From: an uncultured Aquabacterium sp.
GTDB taxonomy: Bacteria > Pseudomonadota > Gammaproteobacteria > Burkholderiales > Burkholderiaceae_C
Length of the DNA: 64,000 nucleotides
Direction: 5' to 3'
Assembly: GCF_913773725.1 (NCBI RefSeq)
Contig: NZ_CAJYGK010000086.1
Location: forward strand, 1-64,000
Position 1 is the stretch's first letter. Every line of letters begins with the position of its first letter. The notes under the pieces are model-generated. The model made no database searches and had not been told where the DNA came from. It saw nothing but the letters and a program-made list of their open reading frames with translations. Position numbers and translations under genes: made by a program. Shown here one piece after another: positions 31,350 to 43,400 of this stretch.

Positions 31350-32627
31350 ATGAACCTCTCCAAGCTGATGATTGGCGCGATCGCCGTGTGTGGCGTGTCG
31401 CAGGCTCTGGCGGCCGGCCCGGTCCGCCTGACCGGCGCCTCGGCCAGCTCGATCAACGTCGCCCGCGCAGCCAAGGTGCTGTGCGAGAACGCCGGCGGCA
31501 CCTACACCCTCTTCAAGATCGGCGCCGCCACCAACGCGCTGGGCAACATCTTCACCGGCCGGTGCGATGTCGATTTCGAAGGCACCACCGAGAACGAACT
31601 GCGCGTGAACGTGTCGGGCGGCTCCGAGTTCGCCGTGATCAACGCGACCGCGGGCGGCGCCGTGCCCACCGACTTCATCAACGCGCTCACGGCCTCGTGC
31701 ACCCCGATCGCTGCGGCGGGCACCGGCTCGCTGTCGTTCATGGGCGCCAACAGCATGCGCAACTGCGCGGCCGCCAACGAGAAGACCACCTCTGAAGGCG
31801 GCTACCTGGACGTCGAAGGTCCGGTGTTCAACCCGGCTTACAACGCCGGTGACTTCGTCGGATCGGGCTTCAGCCAGGTCTTCGGTGTGGCTGTGAACCA
31901 GCGCCTGTACAACGCCCTGCAGACCCACCAGAAGACCATCGGTCTGGTCCCGTCGGACTGCGCCATCGGCGATGCCACCGCCAAGTGCCAGCCCACCATC
32001 AGCAAGGCCGACATCGCCTCCCTGATCAACAGCAACACGGCCGGCAGCGGTCCGAAGTCGCTGGGCGGCGGCATGCTGATCCCCGGCAACACCACCAAGA
32101 TCAGCTACTGCATGCGCCCGCAGACCTCGGGCACGCAGCAGGCGGCTCAGCTGTACTTCCTGAACTACGAAGCCACCGGGTCCTTGGGCGGCAAGGCCTC
32201 GATCGTGCCGGAAGGCGCGACGGTCGGCACCCGCTACTCGTCGATCGTGAACTCAGGTTCGAGCAACGTGCGCGCCTGCCTGAACGACACCGCACCTGCC
32301 ACCACCACCGACTTCCGTTTCGGCGTCCTGTCGGCCGAGAACAACCCGCTGGGTGGCTCGGACACCTACCGCTTCGTGAAGATCAACGAAGTGGCCGCTT
32401 CGGAAGGCGTGGCCGGTGCCTCGCAGACCGCGACCGCCATCGCCGGCCGCTATGACTTCGTGTACGAGACGGCCGCCTACTGCCCCGAAGGCACCTGCGC
32501 TCCGATCATCGAAGCCATCGATGGCGCCCTGCCTGCCGGCTCCTCGACCCCGGGCCTGTTCCTGACCGGCGTGGAGTCGCGCTACGGCCGCGGCGGCAAC
32601 TCGGCCTCGCCGTTCATCCGTCGCTGA
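31350..32627 (+). CDS. secreted PstS/DING-like periplasmic-binding-protein-fold protein
   Basis: This 425-residue protein has a signal peptide (MNLSKLMIGAIAVCGVSQALA). The mature part begins GPVRLTGASASSINVARAA and resembles the start of phosphate-binding PstS/DING-type proteins in placement and Ser/Gly richness. IISKADIA-like STISKADIASLINSN, an RFVKINE segment and YDFVYE recall the substrate-binding fold. The mature protein has about eleven cysteines, suggesting disulfides and an extracellular life. Similar proteins accompany TPS exoproteins with Ton genes. Phosphate binding is an inference. The ATG at 31350 is chosen for its signal peptide. Codon use is strongly C-ending, so the gene may be highly expressed. 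Confidence 0.6.
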   Translation: MNLSKLMIGAIAVCGVSQALAAGPVRLTGASASSINVARAAKVLCENAGGTYTLFKIGAATNALGNIFTGRCDVDFEGTTENELRVNVSGGSEFAVINATAGGAVPTDFINALTASCTPIAAAGTGSLSFMGANSMRNCAAANEKTTSEGGYLDVEGPVFNPAYNAGDFVGSGFSQVFGVAVNQRLYNALQTHQKTIGLVPSDCAIGDATAKCQPTISKADIASLINSNTAGSGPKSLGGGMLIPGNTTKISYCMRPQTSGTQQAAQLYFLNYEATGSLGGKASIVPEGATVGTRYSSIVNSGSSNVRACLNDTAPATTTDFRFGVLSAENNPLGGSDTYRFVKINEVAASEGVAGASQTATAIAGRYDFVYETAAYCPEGTCAPIIEAIDGALPAGSSTPGLFLTGVESRYGRGGNSASPFIRR

Positions 32628-32686
32628 TCGACGGCGCTCCGCTGAGGATTCCGGCGCCCCGGTGCCCCGGAATCCACCTTGAAAAC

Positions 32687-32726
32687 GACAGTCCCCTGCC
32701 CAGGGGACTGTCGCTTTGTGTTGTTG
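32687..32726 (+). terminator. strong hairpin directly upstream of the TpsB gene
   Basis: GACAGTCCCCTG and CAGGGGACTGTC form a perfect 12-bp stem with a two-base loop, followed by a T/G-rich stretch. The stem ends only 20 bases before the ATG of the TpsB gene, leaving no room for a promoter between them. It probably limits read-through from the binding-protein gene. Confidence 0.75.
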
Positions 32727-32732
32727 TTGGAA

Positions 32733-34376
32733 ATGAAAAAACAGACCTTCGCCTGTGTGCGTCTCCTGTGGTGTGTGGGCGCCGTTGTCAGCGCGCCGTG
32801 GGCCGCAGCCCAGCCCCGATCCGATCAGGCCGGCGGCCCGGTGTTCGATGTGCTGGAGTACGTCGTCGAAGGCAGTGCCGCGCTCTCGCCCGCTGTGGTC
32901 GGACAGGTGCTCGAGCCGTATCTGGGGCCCGGGCGACGCTTTGCGGATCTGGAGGCGGCGCGCCAGGCGCTCGAGAAGGCCTATCAGGACGCAGGCTTCC
33001 TCTCCATCGTGGTGTCCTTGCCGAATCAGCGCGTCGATGCAGGGGAGGTGCGCCTGGAGGTGACCGAGGCGCGGGTCGAACAACTGCGCGTGACGGGGGC
33101 CAAGCACCACCTGCCCAGCCGGGTCAAGGAGGCCGTACCCGGCCTGGCGCCCGGTGCCCTGCCCTACTTCCCGCAGGTCCAGGATGAACTGGCGGCCTTG
33201 CAGACGCCGCATCGGCAGGTGACGCCGGTGATCGGCGCAGGCAGTGAGCCGGACCGGATCGACGTGGAGTTGAAGGTGGAAGACAAGCGCCCCGTGCAGG
33301 CAGCGCTCGAACTCAATTCGCGTCAGGGCTTCAACACCGAACGGGGCCGCCTGGAGACCACCGCCTCGTACGGCAACCTGTTTCAGCGCGGCCACACCTT
33401 GGGCCTGAGTTGGCAGGTTGCGCCCACGCGTCCGAGCGACGCCAACACGCTGTCGGTGCTGTATGACCTGCCGCTGACGCCCCGCGATGGGCTCACGCTG
33501 TCCGTGACGAACAGCGCGGCCGACACGCCCACCGGCACGTCCGTCGGTGGCGCCACGATCACGCGCGGCACGTTCTACAGCTTGCGCTGGCGGCATGAGC
33601 TGCCAGCATGGCAATGGCCAGTGGTCCACAGCTGGTCGGTGGGGCTGGACCGCAAGCTCAACCGAGACCGGTCGGTCACGGGCTCCGGGTTCACGACCCA
33701 GCGTCCCGCACTCAAGTACCCCGTGTTCAACCTGGGGTACGACCTGGCCTGGGACCACGGTGAGGCCACGTTGAGCACGCTGCGCACCTCGGTGGCCGGC
33801 TCCAGCCGAAGCTGGGCAGGACGGGAAGTGAACTGCGAGGGCCGCATCCTCGACCAGTTCGAATGCAAGCGGTCGGGCGCCAGCCCGGATTTCCTGGTGT
33901 GGCGCTTCGGCATGACGCACCGCCGGCCGCTGGGCGCGGGGTGGCAGTTCGACCTCAGTGCCGATGCCCAGCTTGCGTCGGGGCCACTGGCCTCGGGCGA
34001 GCAATTCGGCCTGGGTGGCATGGATTCCATTCGGGGCTACTACGACTACGAGCAGGTGGGCGATCAGGGTTGGAGCCTGCGGCTGGAAGCGCAGACGCCA
34101 GCCTGGTGGCAGCACGGTGACTGGCGTCTGAGCGCGCTCGGCTTTGTCGACCGCGGCAGCGTGCTGCTCAAGCAGGCGCTGGAAGGTCAGCTGGCGCGCG
34201 TGAACCTGGGTAGCTATGGCCTGGGATGGCGCATGCGCCACGGCGACGGGCTCACGGCCTCGCTGGACGTGGCCATGCCCGTGTACGCCACCCGCCGTGC
34301 CGCCGCGGATGGTGGCTTCGATGCGGCCACGCGCCGCACGCCACGCTGGGAGTTCAGCGTGCGTCAGGCGTTCTGA
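32733..34376 (+). CDS. TpsB outer-membrane transporter (FhaC/ShlB/PdtB-like)
   Basis: This 547-residue Omp85-type transporter secretes the giant exoprotein encoded next. It has a signal peptide (about 1-27), two POTRA domains (FDVLEYVVEG... through about residue 190) and a 16-strand barrel ending in the C-terminal Phe of FSVRQAF. The conserved L6 loop motif is present as LGGMDSIRGYYDYEQVGDQG (the VRGY/F element of FhaC). Two cysteines (VNCEG and FECKR) lie close together in one loop. ATG at 32733 is preferred over 32679 because it gives a normal signal peptide and the earlier ATG lies before the hairpin. Confidence 0.92.
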   Translation: MKKQTFACVRLLWCVGAVVSAPWAAAQPRSDQAGGPVFDVLEYVVEGSAALSPAVVGQVLEPYLGPGRRFADLEAARQALEKAYQDAGFLSIVVSLPNQRVDAGEVRLEVTEARVEQLRVTGAKHHLPSRVKEAVPGLAPGALPYFPQVQDELAALQTPHRQVTPVIGAGSEPDRIDVELKVEDKRPVQAALELNSRQGFNTERGRLETTASYGNLFQRGHTLGLSWQVAPTRPSDANTLSVLYDLPLTPRDGLTLSVTNSAADTPTGTSVGGATITRGTFYSLRWRHELPAWQWPVVHSWSVGLDRKLNRDRSVTGSGFTTQRPALKYPVFNLGYDLAWDHGEATLSTLRTSVAGSSRSWAGREVNCEGRILDQFECKRSGASPDFLVWRFGMTHRRPLGAGWQFDLSADAQLASGPLASGEQFGLGGMDSIRGYYDYEQVGDQGWSLRLEAQTPAWWQHGDWRLSALGFVDRGSVLLKQALEGQLARVNLGSYGLGWRMRHGDGLTASLDVAMPVYATRRAAADGGFDAATRRTPRWEFSVRQAF

Positions 34377-34402
34377 AGCAGGTCCGGGAAGAGGTTTTCA
34401 TC

Positions 34403-37400
34403 ATGAACAAGCATGTCCATCGTCTGGTGTTCGATCGTCGCCGCGGCATGTGTGTGCCCGCCGGGGAGCACACCCGCAGCGCCGGCAAGGCGTCCGGCAC
34501 CGGTGAGCACGGCGCACGCCGTCGTCCCGGTGGCCTGCCAGGGGACCTGGCTGGCGCGGCCCTGGCAGCGGTCCTGGCCTATGGGCCACCGGGCGCGTGG
34601 GCGGCCGACCGCCCTTCGCTGTCCACGCTGATTCCGCGCAGTGGAGAGGTGACCGCCGCGCGTGCGACGGCCGGTCGTCCGATGGCCAACCTGCCCCAGC
34701 GGCTGCGGGACTTCAGCGGGGCGACACCGGGCAACCCGGTCGACGTCAACCGCTTCCGCATCGACACCACCGATCCGAAGACGATGCGCATTGACCAGTT
34801 CGACCAGCGCGTCATCATCAACTGGGACAGCTTCGACATCGGCCAGGGCTACACCGTGCGCTTCGTGCAGCCCACCGGCGGGGCCGCGCTCAACAACATC
34901 TGGGACAACCAGGCCAGCATCATTCTGGGCCGCATCCAGGCCAACGGCGAGGTGCTGCTGCAGAACCAGAACGGCATCCTGTTCGGGCCGACGGCACGGG
35001 TCGACACCCAGCGCTTCGTTGCCACGGCCCTGCGGCTGGCCGACGAAACCTTTCTCAAGGGGCTGCGGTCTGCACAGGGGGGCAGCACGCCGACATTCGG
35101 CGGAACCGACCAGGAGGACAAGGGCTTTGTCTCGGTGGAACGCGGTGCCGAGATCAAGGCTCTGGCCGGTGGCGACGTGATCCTGGTGGCACCCCGTGTG
35201 CTCAATGAGGGGCGCATCGAGACGCCATCGGGCCAGACCGTCATGGCCGCCGGCCAGAAGGTCTATCTCTTCAGCTCGACCGATGCCGCGCAGCGCGGCC
35301 TGTGGGTGACGGTCGATGCCTTCGACCCCGCGCTGACGGCCACCCAGGCCGGCGTGAACACGGTGGAGCAGGCCCGTGCGGGCTCCTATGCCGTGCGCGA
35401 CGGCGAGACGGTGGTGGGAGACGCCACCGGCACGGCCGGGCTGGAACAGCGCATCAACGAGGTCGTGGCCGACAAGGGGCGCATCAACTTGGTGGGCATG
35501 GTCGTTCGCCAGAACGGCAAGCTCTCGGCCACCACTGCGGTGCGCGGCGAGAACGGCGCCGTCATGCTGCACGCGGTCGCAGCCACGGCGTTGAATGCGG
35601 ACACCGCAGTCCATGGGGCACTGGGCACGCTGGAGATCGGCGCGGACAGCGTCACCCGCGTCACGCCCGCCGACAGCTCGGCCACCCAGAAAGATGCCGA
35701 GACCTTCTACCGATCCACCGTGGACCTGCTCGGCAAGGACATCCGCATCGGCCGCAACGCGCTGGTAGAGGCCGTTTCCGGCAACCTGTCCGTGATGGCG
35801 GCAGCGACCGCCCAGCATCCGCTCTTCACGGGTGAGGGCGTGGCCACGGGCGATGCCAGCCTGTTCATCGACCAGGGCGCCCGCCTGAGCGTGGCCGGGT
35901 TGCGCGATGTGGTGCTGCCCATGAGCCGCAACCAGCTGAGCCTGAACCTCTATCAGAATGAACTGGCCGACACCCCGGTGCAGCGCGGCGGCACCCTGTA
36001 TCGCAACCAGGTCTACTTCGATGCGCGCAAGCCGGTGGCGGTGGCGAACGTCAAGGGCGCCTACAACCTGATCGAGCGCACGGCGCGCGAGCTGTCGGTG
36101 CGCGGTGGCAACCTCCGCCTGGAGGTCGATGGTGCCCTGGTGGTGGCCGATGGCGTGAAGCTCGATGTGTCGGGCGGCAGCAAGCGGTACGACGCCGGCG
36201 AGGTCTATTCCTCGGTGTTGGGGACGGGCAAGGGAACGGCGGTGCCCATTGAGCAGGCGCGTGCCGACGTGCGATACGACCGCCTGATCAACCCGGGGCA
36301 ACTGCGCGGCGAGACGAGCGCGGGCGCAGACGGCACCTTGCTGGCCGCGGCCCCGCAGGCGCGGCAGAGCGGCTATGTGGAAGGCGCGGATGCGGGTTGG
36401 CTGAGCCTCAAGGGCGACACGATCTACCTGGGCGCCGACATCCAGGGCGACGCCATGGTGGGCCCGCTGCAATGGCGAGGCGATCCGACCGGCACCGTCG
36501 TCAGCGCGACCGATGCGAGCAGGCAGCTGAACACCCGCCTCTCGACCGAACTGGGGCGCTCGCTGACGCTGATGGGCTCGCCGCATCTGTATGCCAGCCT
36601 GCGGCCGCTGGGTGCCCGTGTCGACATCGAGAACACCCAGGGCGGAATGCGGCTTGTCGCAGACACCGAGGCACGGATGCCGAGCCTGCCCGCCCTCGAC
36701 GAGGGCGCCTCGTCCAGCTGGTTGGCAGAGTTTGCCAACGAAACCCAGGTGTCCGCACGGAAGCTGCAGGCCAGCGGCGCCTCGGCCGTGGCGCTCAAGG
36801 CCACCCAGACGGCGGCCGTGCCCCACGACGTGGTGGTCGAGGCCGACGTGAAACTGGATCTGGGCGCGTCGGGCAGCTTCCTGGCGGCCAGCCAGGGCGC
36901 GGGCCATGTGCACGTCGCGGGTCAGATCCGGGCCGCGGGCGGCCAGATCGCGGTGGAAGCCGGCCAGGCTCGCACCAACGTGACGGGCGAAGGCAACGCC
37001 ACGGGCGCCGGAACCGGCAGCGTGACGGTGGCCAGCACAGCCGTGCTCGACGTGTCGGGTGGGGCCGGACCGTCGGGGGCCCAGGCCGATGGAGGGCAGA
37101 TCAGTGTGAAGGCGGGCCAGTCCGTCGCCATCGAGTCGGGCGCATTGCTGGATGTGTCGGCGGCCATGGTTCGCAGCACAAGCCAGGGACGGATCAAGGG
37201 CAAGGCCGGTGCCATCCAGGTGCAGGTGAACACCACCGTGCCGGCCGGTGTGCCGGAAGACACCGTGATCGGCAGCCTGCGCCTGGGCGGCACGCTGCGA
37301 GGACATGACTTCTCGGCCGGTGGCTCGCTGACCCTGGGTGGCATGCGGGCGCTGTGGATCGGTGACGGGCCCGTCGACAGCAACCTGGCCGATCCGCTGG

Positions 37401-40400
37401 GCATGGCCCTGACCCCTGCGTTCTTCTCGGAGGGCGGCTTCGGCCGCATCACCCTGCAGACCAAAGGCGACATCACGGTCGCCCAGGGCACCCGCATTGC
37501 ACCCAGGCTGGTCAACCTGGTTGAAATGCGAGGCGGCACGCCGGCGCGGCAGGTGGGCGCGGTCACGGGCGGCAGCGGCCTCCTGAACGAGCTCGGCCTG
37601 GCCGTGCTCGACGAGGCTCTGCGCAAGCCGGTGTCCATCACGCTGGACGCCTCCAGCCTGCGGGCCGATGTGGCGTCGCTGGAGCGGCCGACCGGCCTGA
37701 ACCTCGGGGGACGCGTCACCGTGGCCGAGGGGGCCGTGATCGATGCGGGGTTGGGCGGCAGCATCACCTTGCGCGGCAGCCACCGGGTCGACCTGTACGG
37801 GGCGCTGGTGGCGCGGGGTGGCCGGGTGAGCGTGGGACTGGGCACGGACGCCAACCTGCACCGCGTGGGTTCGTCTCCCACCAATGCCACCGAGCTCGAC
37901 CCGGTGGGCTACCTCCCCGACCAGGGCGTGGCGCTGCACGACGGCAGCCGCATCGACGTGTCGGGGGCGGCGCGCGTGCGCACGGTCGCGGCTGGCAGCC
38001 AGCAACGGGTCGTGGGCGATGTGCTTGGTGGCGGCACCGTGCAGCTGAACCCCGATGCCCAGCGCGGCGGGGTGTGGATGGATGCGGGCGCCACCATCGA
38101 CCTCAGCGGGGCACAGGCCGACGTGCAGATCGGGACATCGCGCACGCCAACGCGGCTGAGCGCGGGCGCCGGCGAACTGCAGGTGTCATCGCTGTATGGC
38201 TTCTACCTCGGGGGCACGCTGCTGGCGCACCGCCCGGACGACAGCGTGGCCGGGGGGCGCTTCGAAGCCCGCACGCTGGCGGGCAGCATCAAGGATTTTC
38301 TGCTGCAGGATGGGGTGACGCCGGGCACTGTGTTTCCGGTCGACAGCCTGGATCAGGTCGGCCGCATCCGACTGGTGGCCACGGCCGACCAGGTGGCGGG
38401 TGACGCCGCTGGACGGGTCTTCGGCGAGAGCCAGGTGTCTGCCGAGCAGCTGCTGAAAGGCGGCTTCGATCGCATCGGCCTCAGCGCCAGTGAACGCATC
38501 GTGCTGGGTAACGGGGCCAGCCTGAAGGGGGCGCCGTCTGTCATGCCCGGCTCGGTTGCGCTGCGCGCCGTGGTGCTGGACGCGCCCGTCATCGCGGCCG
38601 AAGGCGGCTCGTCCACCCCGAACCGTGTGGACGTCGAGGCTCAGTACGTGAGCGTGGGGTCCAGCCGGTCGGCCGACCCGGCCCTGGGCATGCGGTCCGC
38701 TGGTGCTGCGACGACGGGGAGTGCGACGCTGGACATCCACGCCGGTCTGATCGAATGGTATGGCAGCCATGCGCTGCAGGGCCTGAGCCGGACCGACTTG
38801 CGTGCCACGCTGGGCGCCGATGGCTCGGAAGGCCGGCAGGATGGCGAGATCCGGCTGATCGGATTGGGCGATGGCGCGGCGCGACCCGAGGCCCGTCTGG
38901 CCTTCGCTGGCGACCTCAACCTGACCGCCGGCAACCTGTATGCGAGCACCCTGACCGCTGCGCGCATCGAGGGGAACGCCGACGCCCGTCTGGCCACCTT
39001 CAACCCGCGAGGCGGATCGCGCAGTGCCGCGCCCCTGTCCGCCCTGGGCAGCCTGACCCTGAACGCCGGCACGGTGCGCCATGGCGGCACCATCGACCAG
39101 CCCTTTGGCGACATCGCCCTGACAGGAGCCCGGGTGTCCTTGCTGGATGGCAGTCGCTTGTCCGTCAGCGGGGCGGGCCTGACCGTGCCGGTCGGCTTCA
39201 CGCTCAACGGCCAGACCTGGCTGTACGGCACCAACCTGGCAGGCGTGACGTCGTCGACCGAGGCCAAGGCCGTGCTTGACCTGGTCGATCTGCACAAGGA
39301 CGTGCGCATCGAGTCGCCCGATCTGCAGGTGGCACCCACATCGATGGTTCAGGCGCAGGCTGGCGGGGATCTGCTGGCCTGGTCCTTCGTGCAGGGCGTG
39401 GGCGGCACGACCGACACGTTCAACCGGCCGGGCGTGTACGCGATCGTGCCGGGCTACCGCCATGACTTCGCACCCTACGACACCCAGACCGCGCTGGCCG
39501 CCGGGTTGAACGGCCAGCCGCTGCAGGCGGGCGAACAGGTCCGCATCACCTCGGCCAACGGGGTGCTGCCGGTGGGCACCTACACCCTGCTGCCCGCGCG
39601 CTATGGCGTGCTGCCGGGCGCTGTGCTGGTCTCGGCCACCCAGCTGGACGTGAGCCAGCCCCTGGCACGAGGACAACAGCAGGCCGATGGCAGCGTGCTG
39701 GTGTCGGGCTACCGCACGGCCGTGGGCACGGGCATCCGAGGTGGCAACCGCCCGGATCTGGCCCTGGTGCTGGAGCCGGCGGCCACGGTGGCGGCCCAGT
39801 CCCGCGTGGACCGCGTGTCCATCCAGGACTTCCTGCGGGAGGAGCCGGTGAGCCGGCCCGCAGAGGGCGGACGGGTGTCGCTGCTGTCCGACAAGGGCTT
39901 TCACTGGCAGGCGCAGTACCAGCTTCAGGGCGGCGAACTCGACCTGAGCATGGGGCAGGCGCTGGTCGTGGCTCGCGGGCCGGCCACCGGGCTCCCCCTG
40001 GAGGAAGACGAGGTGCGGGTGTCGGCCGAGGCCCTGTCGGCCACCCAGGCGGACAGCATTCTTCTTGGGGGCCGCCGCACCCAGGTGCAGGGCGAGGCCG
40101 TGGTCACCACGCTGGCCGATCGCATCCGATTCGAAGGCGATGTGGACGGCGGCGAACTGATTGCCGTGGCCCGCCAGCGCATCGACATCGGCCCGTCGGT
40201 GTCGCTGACGGTGGACGCCACGCGCCACGCGACCACCGACACACCGCGCGTCGTGCGCATCGACGGCGAGGGAGCTGCCCTGGCCGTGAGCCGCGATCTC
40301 GGCCTGGACCTGCAACGGGATCTCAGTGCGCAGGTGCCCGGCGCCGCGCCGCTGGGCACCGTCACGGTCAGGGCGGGCCATGGCGCACCGGCCTCTCTGG

Positions 40401-43400
40401 CGGCAGCCAACGTGGTGCTGGACGCGGCAGACCGCCTCGAGATGGCGCCGGGCATTGACCTGCGCAGCCGGGCCCTCGCACTGGCTGCGCGGGACATCGT
40501 GGTGGGGGCAGAGTCCCCATCCGACCGTGGGGCGCTGGGCATCGAGGGGCGCTTGCTCGACCAGGTCAACCAGGTCGAGCGGCTGCAGCTGCGCAGCTAC
40601 GGCGGCCTGACCCTGGCTCAGGATGTGATCCTGGGCAGTGCGGCCACCCAGCGCCTGACGCTGGATGCGCCTAGCCTGCAGGGTCAGGGTGGCGAAATGC
40701 GGGTGCGCGCCCAGAACGTGACCCTGCGCAACACCACGGGCCGGTCGGCCTCGCCTGAGGTGACGGGTGCCGGCACCCTGAACGTGGCGGCGGACCCGAC
40801 CTGGTCCGATGTCCGCACCGGGGGGCTCACCATCGGCCAGGGGGCTGTTCGCCTGGCGGTGGACGCCGCGCGCCTGTCCAGCCAGGGCGACATCGTCTTC
40901 GACGGTCCGGCGGGCACCTCGCACGCATTGACCGCACAGGGCGATCTGACCTTGTCGGCGGCGCGGGTGACGGCCACGTCCGGCACCACCCACGCGGCAG
41001 ATGCCGGAGGGGTGCTGAGCGTGACGTCGACGCCGGGCGGTCGCACGCTCGGCGAGCACGTGGGCCTCGGCGCTGCACTGCAGTTGTCCGGTCAGCGGGT
41101 GGTTCAGGCGGGCCGGGTGGAACTGGCGTCCGGCCGTGTCACCCTGGAGGGCCGCGGTGCGGCCGGGCGGACTGACACCGTGGTGATGGCGGCCGGGTCG
41201 ACCACCAGCGCGGCGGGCGCGGTATTGCAGGCTGGCCAGCAGTGGGCAGTCAGCACCGCGGGCGGGCAGGTCACGGCGCGGGCGCTGGAAGGTGATGTGC
41301 ATGTGGGCGGCACCATCGATGTGTCGGCCGGTGGTGTCGCCGTGCGCGATGCCGCAGGCCGCGTGACGGGATGGCAGGCTGCTTCGGCATCGGATTCGGC
41401 CAAGGCGGCGGGCGGCATCATCCTGTCGGCGGCCACGGCAGCGGGTACCTTGCACCTGGCGGATTCGGCACGCCTCATCGGCCGCGCAGCCCCCGCCGCG
41501 CAGGCAGGCACGCTGCAGGTCGACGCCGGCCGGCTCCGGGCTGACGACGGCGGACAGATCACCGCGTCGGCAGCGCGCAGTGCGCTCGATCGACTCGCCG
41601 ACCTGGCGAACCAGGGCGGTCTGCATGGGGCCTTCTCGGCCCGCGTGCGCGGCACCGAAGCCCAGAAGCTCGATACCTTGCTGAAAGCGGCCCGCGTGCA
41701 GCTGACGGTGGACCAGGCAAGCCTGACGCTCGGCGGGCACGCCCATGTGGACGCCACCGCGCCGCAAGGCGGGTTGGTGCAGCTGGCGGCGCAGGGGCTG
41801 ACCCTGGAGGACCAGGCCCGCATCACGGCCGGTTCCACCCGACAGGGCGCGGCGGGGGGAGATGTCCTGCTGTCTGCCGTCGGTGGCTCACGCACCGAGC
41901 GGGTCGTGGATCCGGACACGGGTGAGGTCATGGAACAGACCCTGCCTGTGGCCGGTGTGCTGTCCTTGCAGGCCGGCGCCCAGGTCGACGCAGGGACAGG
42001 CCGCATCGTGTTGCGTGCCGAGCGCGACGACGACGCCACCTTGCTGGCGGTGTACGACGCGATGGCCCGCGCCGAATCGGACCCCAGCGGTGCCGATCCC
42101 CGGATGGAGGCCGACGCCCTGGTGAACGCGCTGCGCATGACCCCTGTGGCCGCCACCTTGACTGCGGGTGAGGTCCTGGTGGAGGCGGCGCGGGTGTATG
42201 CCCGCAACGAGGCCGGTGAGGCCTACACCGGGCTGCGCAGCGGTGGCAGCTCGGGCACCATGCTGGGTCAGCGCGACCTGAGCACCCAGGCAGGCGAGTT
42301 CATGGCCCACCGCGACATCCTGATGCGCTCGCTGGGCCTGGAGGGACAGGCCAGCCTGCGCGCAGGCATCGAACTGCGCGGAGCGGGTGATCTCACCATC
42401 GCCCAGGACTGGAACCTCTGGAATGCGGCGCGCACGGGTGAGGACCCGGTCGCCCCCTTCATGCTGACGGTTCGCGCGGGCGGCCACCTGCGCGTACAGG
42501 GCAGCCTCAGTGATGGCTTCACGAGCGCCGCGGCCACTGGCGTCATCGCTTCGGGGCCGGCGGCCTCGATGCGACTGGTGGCCGGTGCCGATCTGGGCAG
42601 TGCCGACCTGCTTGCTGTCGGGTCGGCCGGCACGGCAGGTGACCTTACCGTGGCGGGTGGCAAGCTGGTCCGCACCACGGCCGGCTCGATCGAACTGGCG
42701 GCCGCACGCGATGTGGTGCTGGCGCCCGGCTCAGGGGCGACCCCGACGCAGGGCCTGGTCTATGTTGCCGGTCAGCCGGCAACCTTGTCGCCGGAGCAGG
42801 TCTCGCTGGCGCCCGACATCGCCGCGCTGGGCTTCACCGACGGTGGTGGGCGCCTGGCGGTGCATGCCGGACGGGACATCCAGTCGGCCGCCCCGGTTCA
42901 GTTGCCCGGTAACTGGCTGCTGCATGCCGCCGTGGCCGACGGAGATGGCGGCGTGGGCGCGGGCGCCTGGGCCAGCTACCTGCCCGCCTTCAAGCAGGGG
43001 CTCGGCTCCTTCGGCGGTGGGGGCGTGCAGGTTTCGGCCGGACGCGACATCGTCAACCTCGGTGTCGTGGCGCCGACATCCGGCCGGCATGTGCAGACCT
43101 GGGAGACCGATGCCGACGGGATGCCGGTGCTGCAGGGCGTGCGGCTCGACGTCCGCAATGGCGGAGACCTCACGGTGCAGGCCGGTCGCGACATTCTGGG
43201 TGGCGTCTTTCTGCTGGGCCGCGGCGAGGGCCGCCTGGAAGCCGGTGGGGCGATGGCGCGTGGCAGCAACCAGAAGGCCGATGTGCCGGCGCAGGGCGCC
43301 ATCCTGGCCTTGATGGACGGCCGATGGACGCTGCAGGCCCGCACCGGCATCGAGCTGGCCGCCTTGTACAACCCGACGGCCCTGTCGTCGCCGTCGACCA

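Noticed and set aside
34364-41767. Two very long open frames (over 1190 codons each) on the minus strand inside the exoprotein gene
   Set aside because: They are codon-phase shadows of a GC-rich, repetitive plus-strand gene, rich in His, Arg and Gln with no recognisable domain, and they oppose a clearly real TpsA gene.
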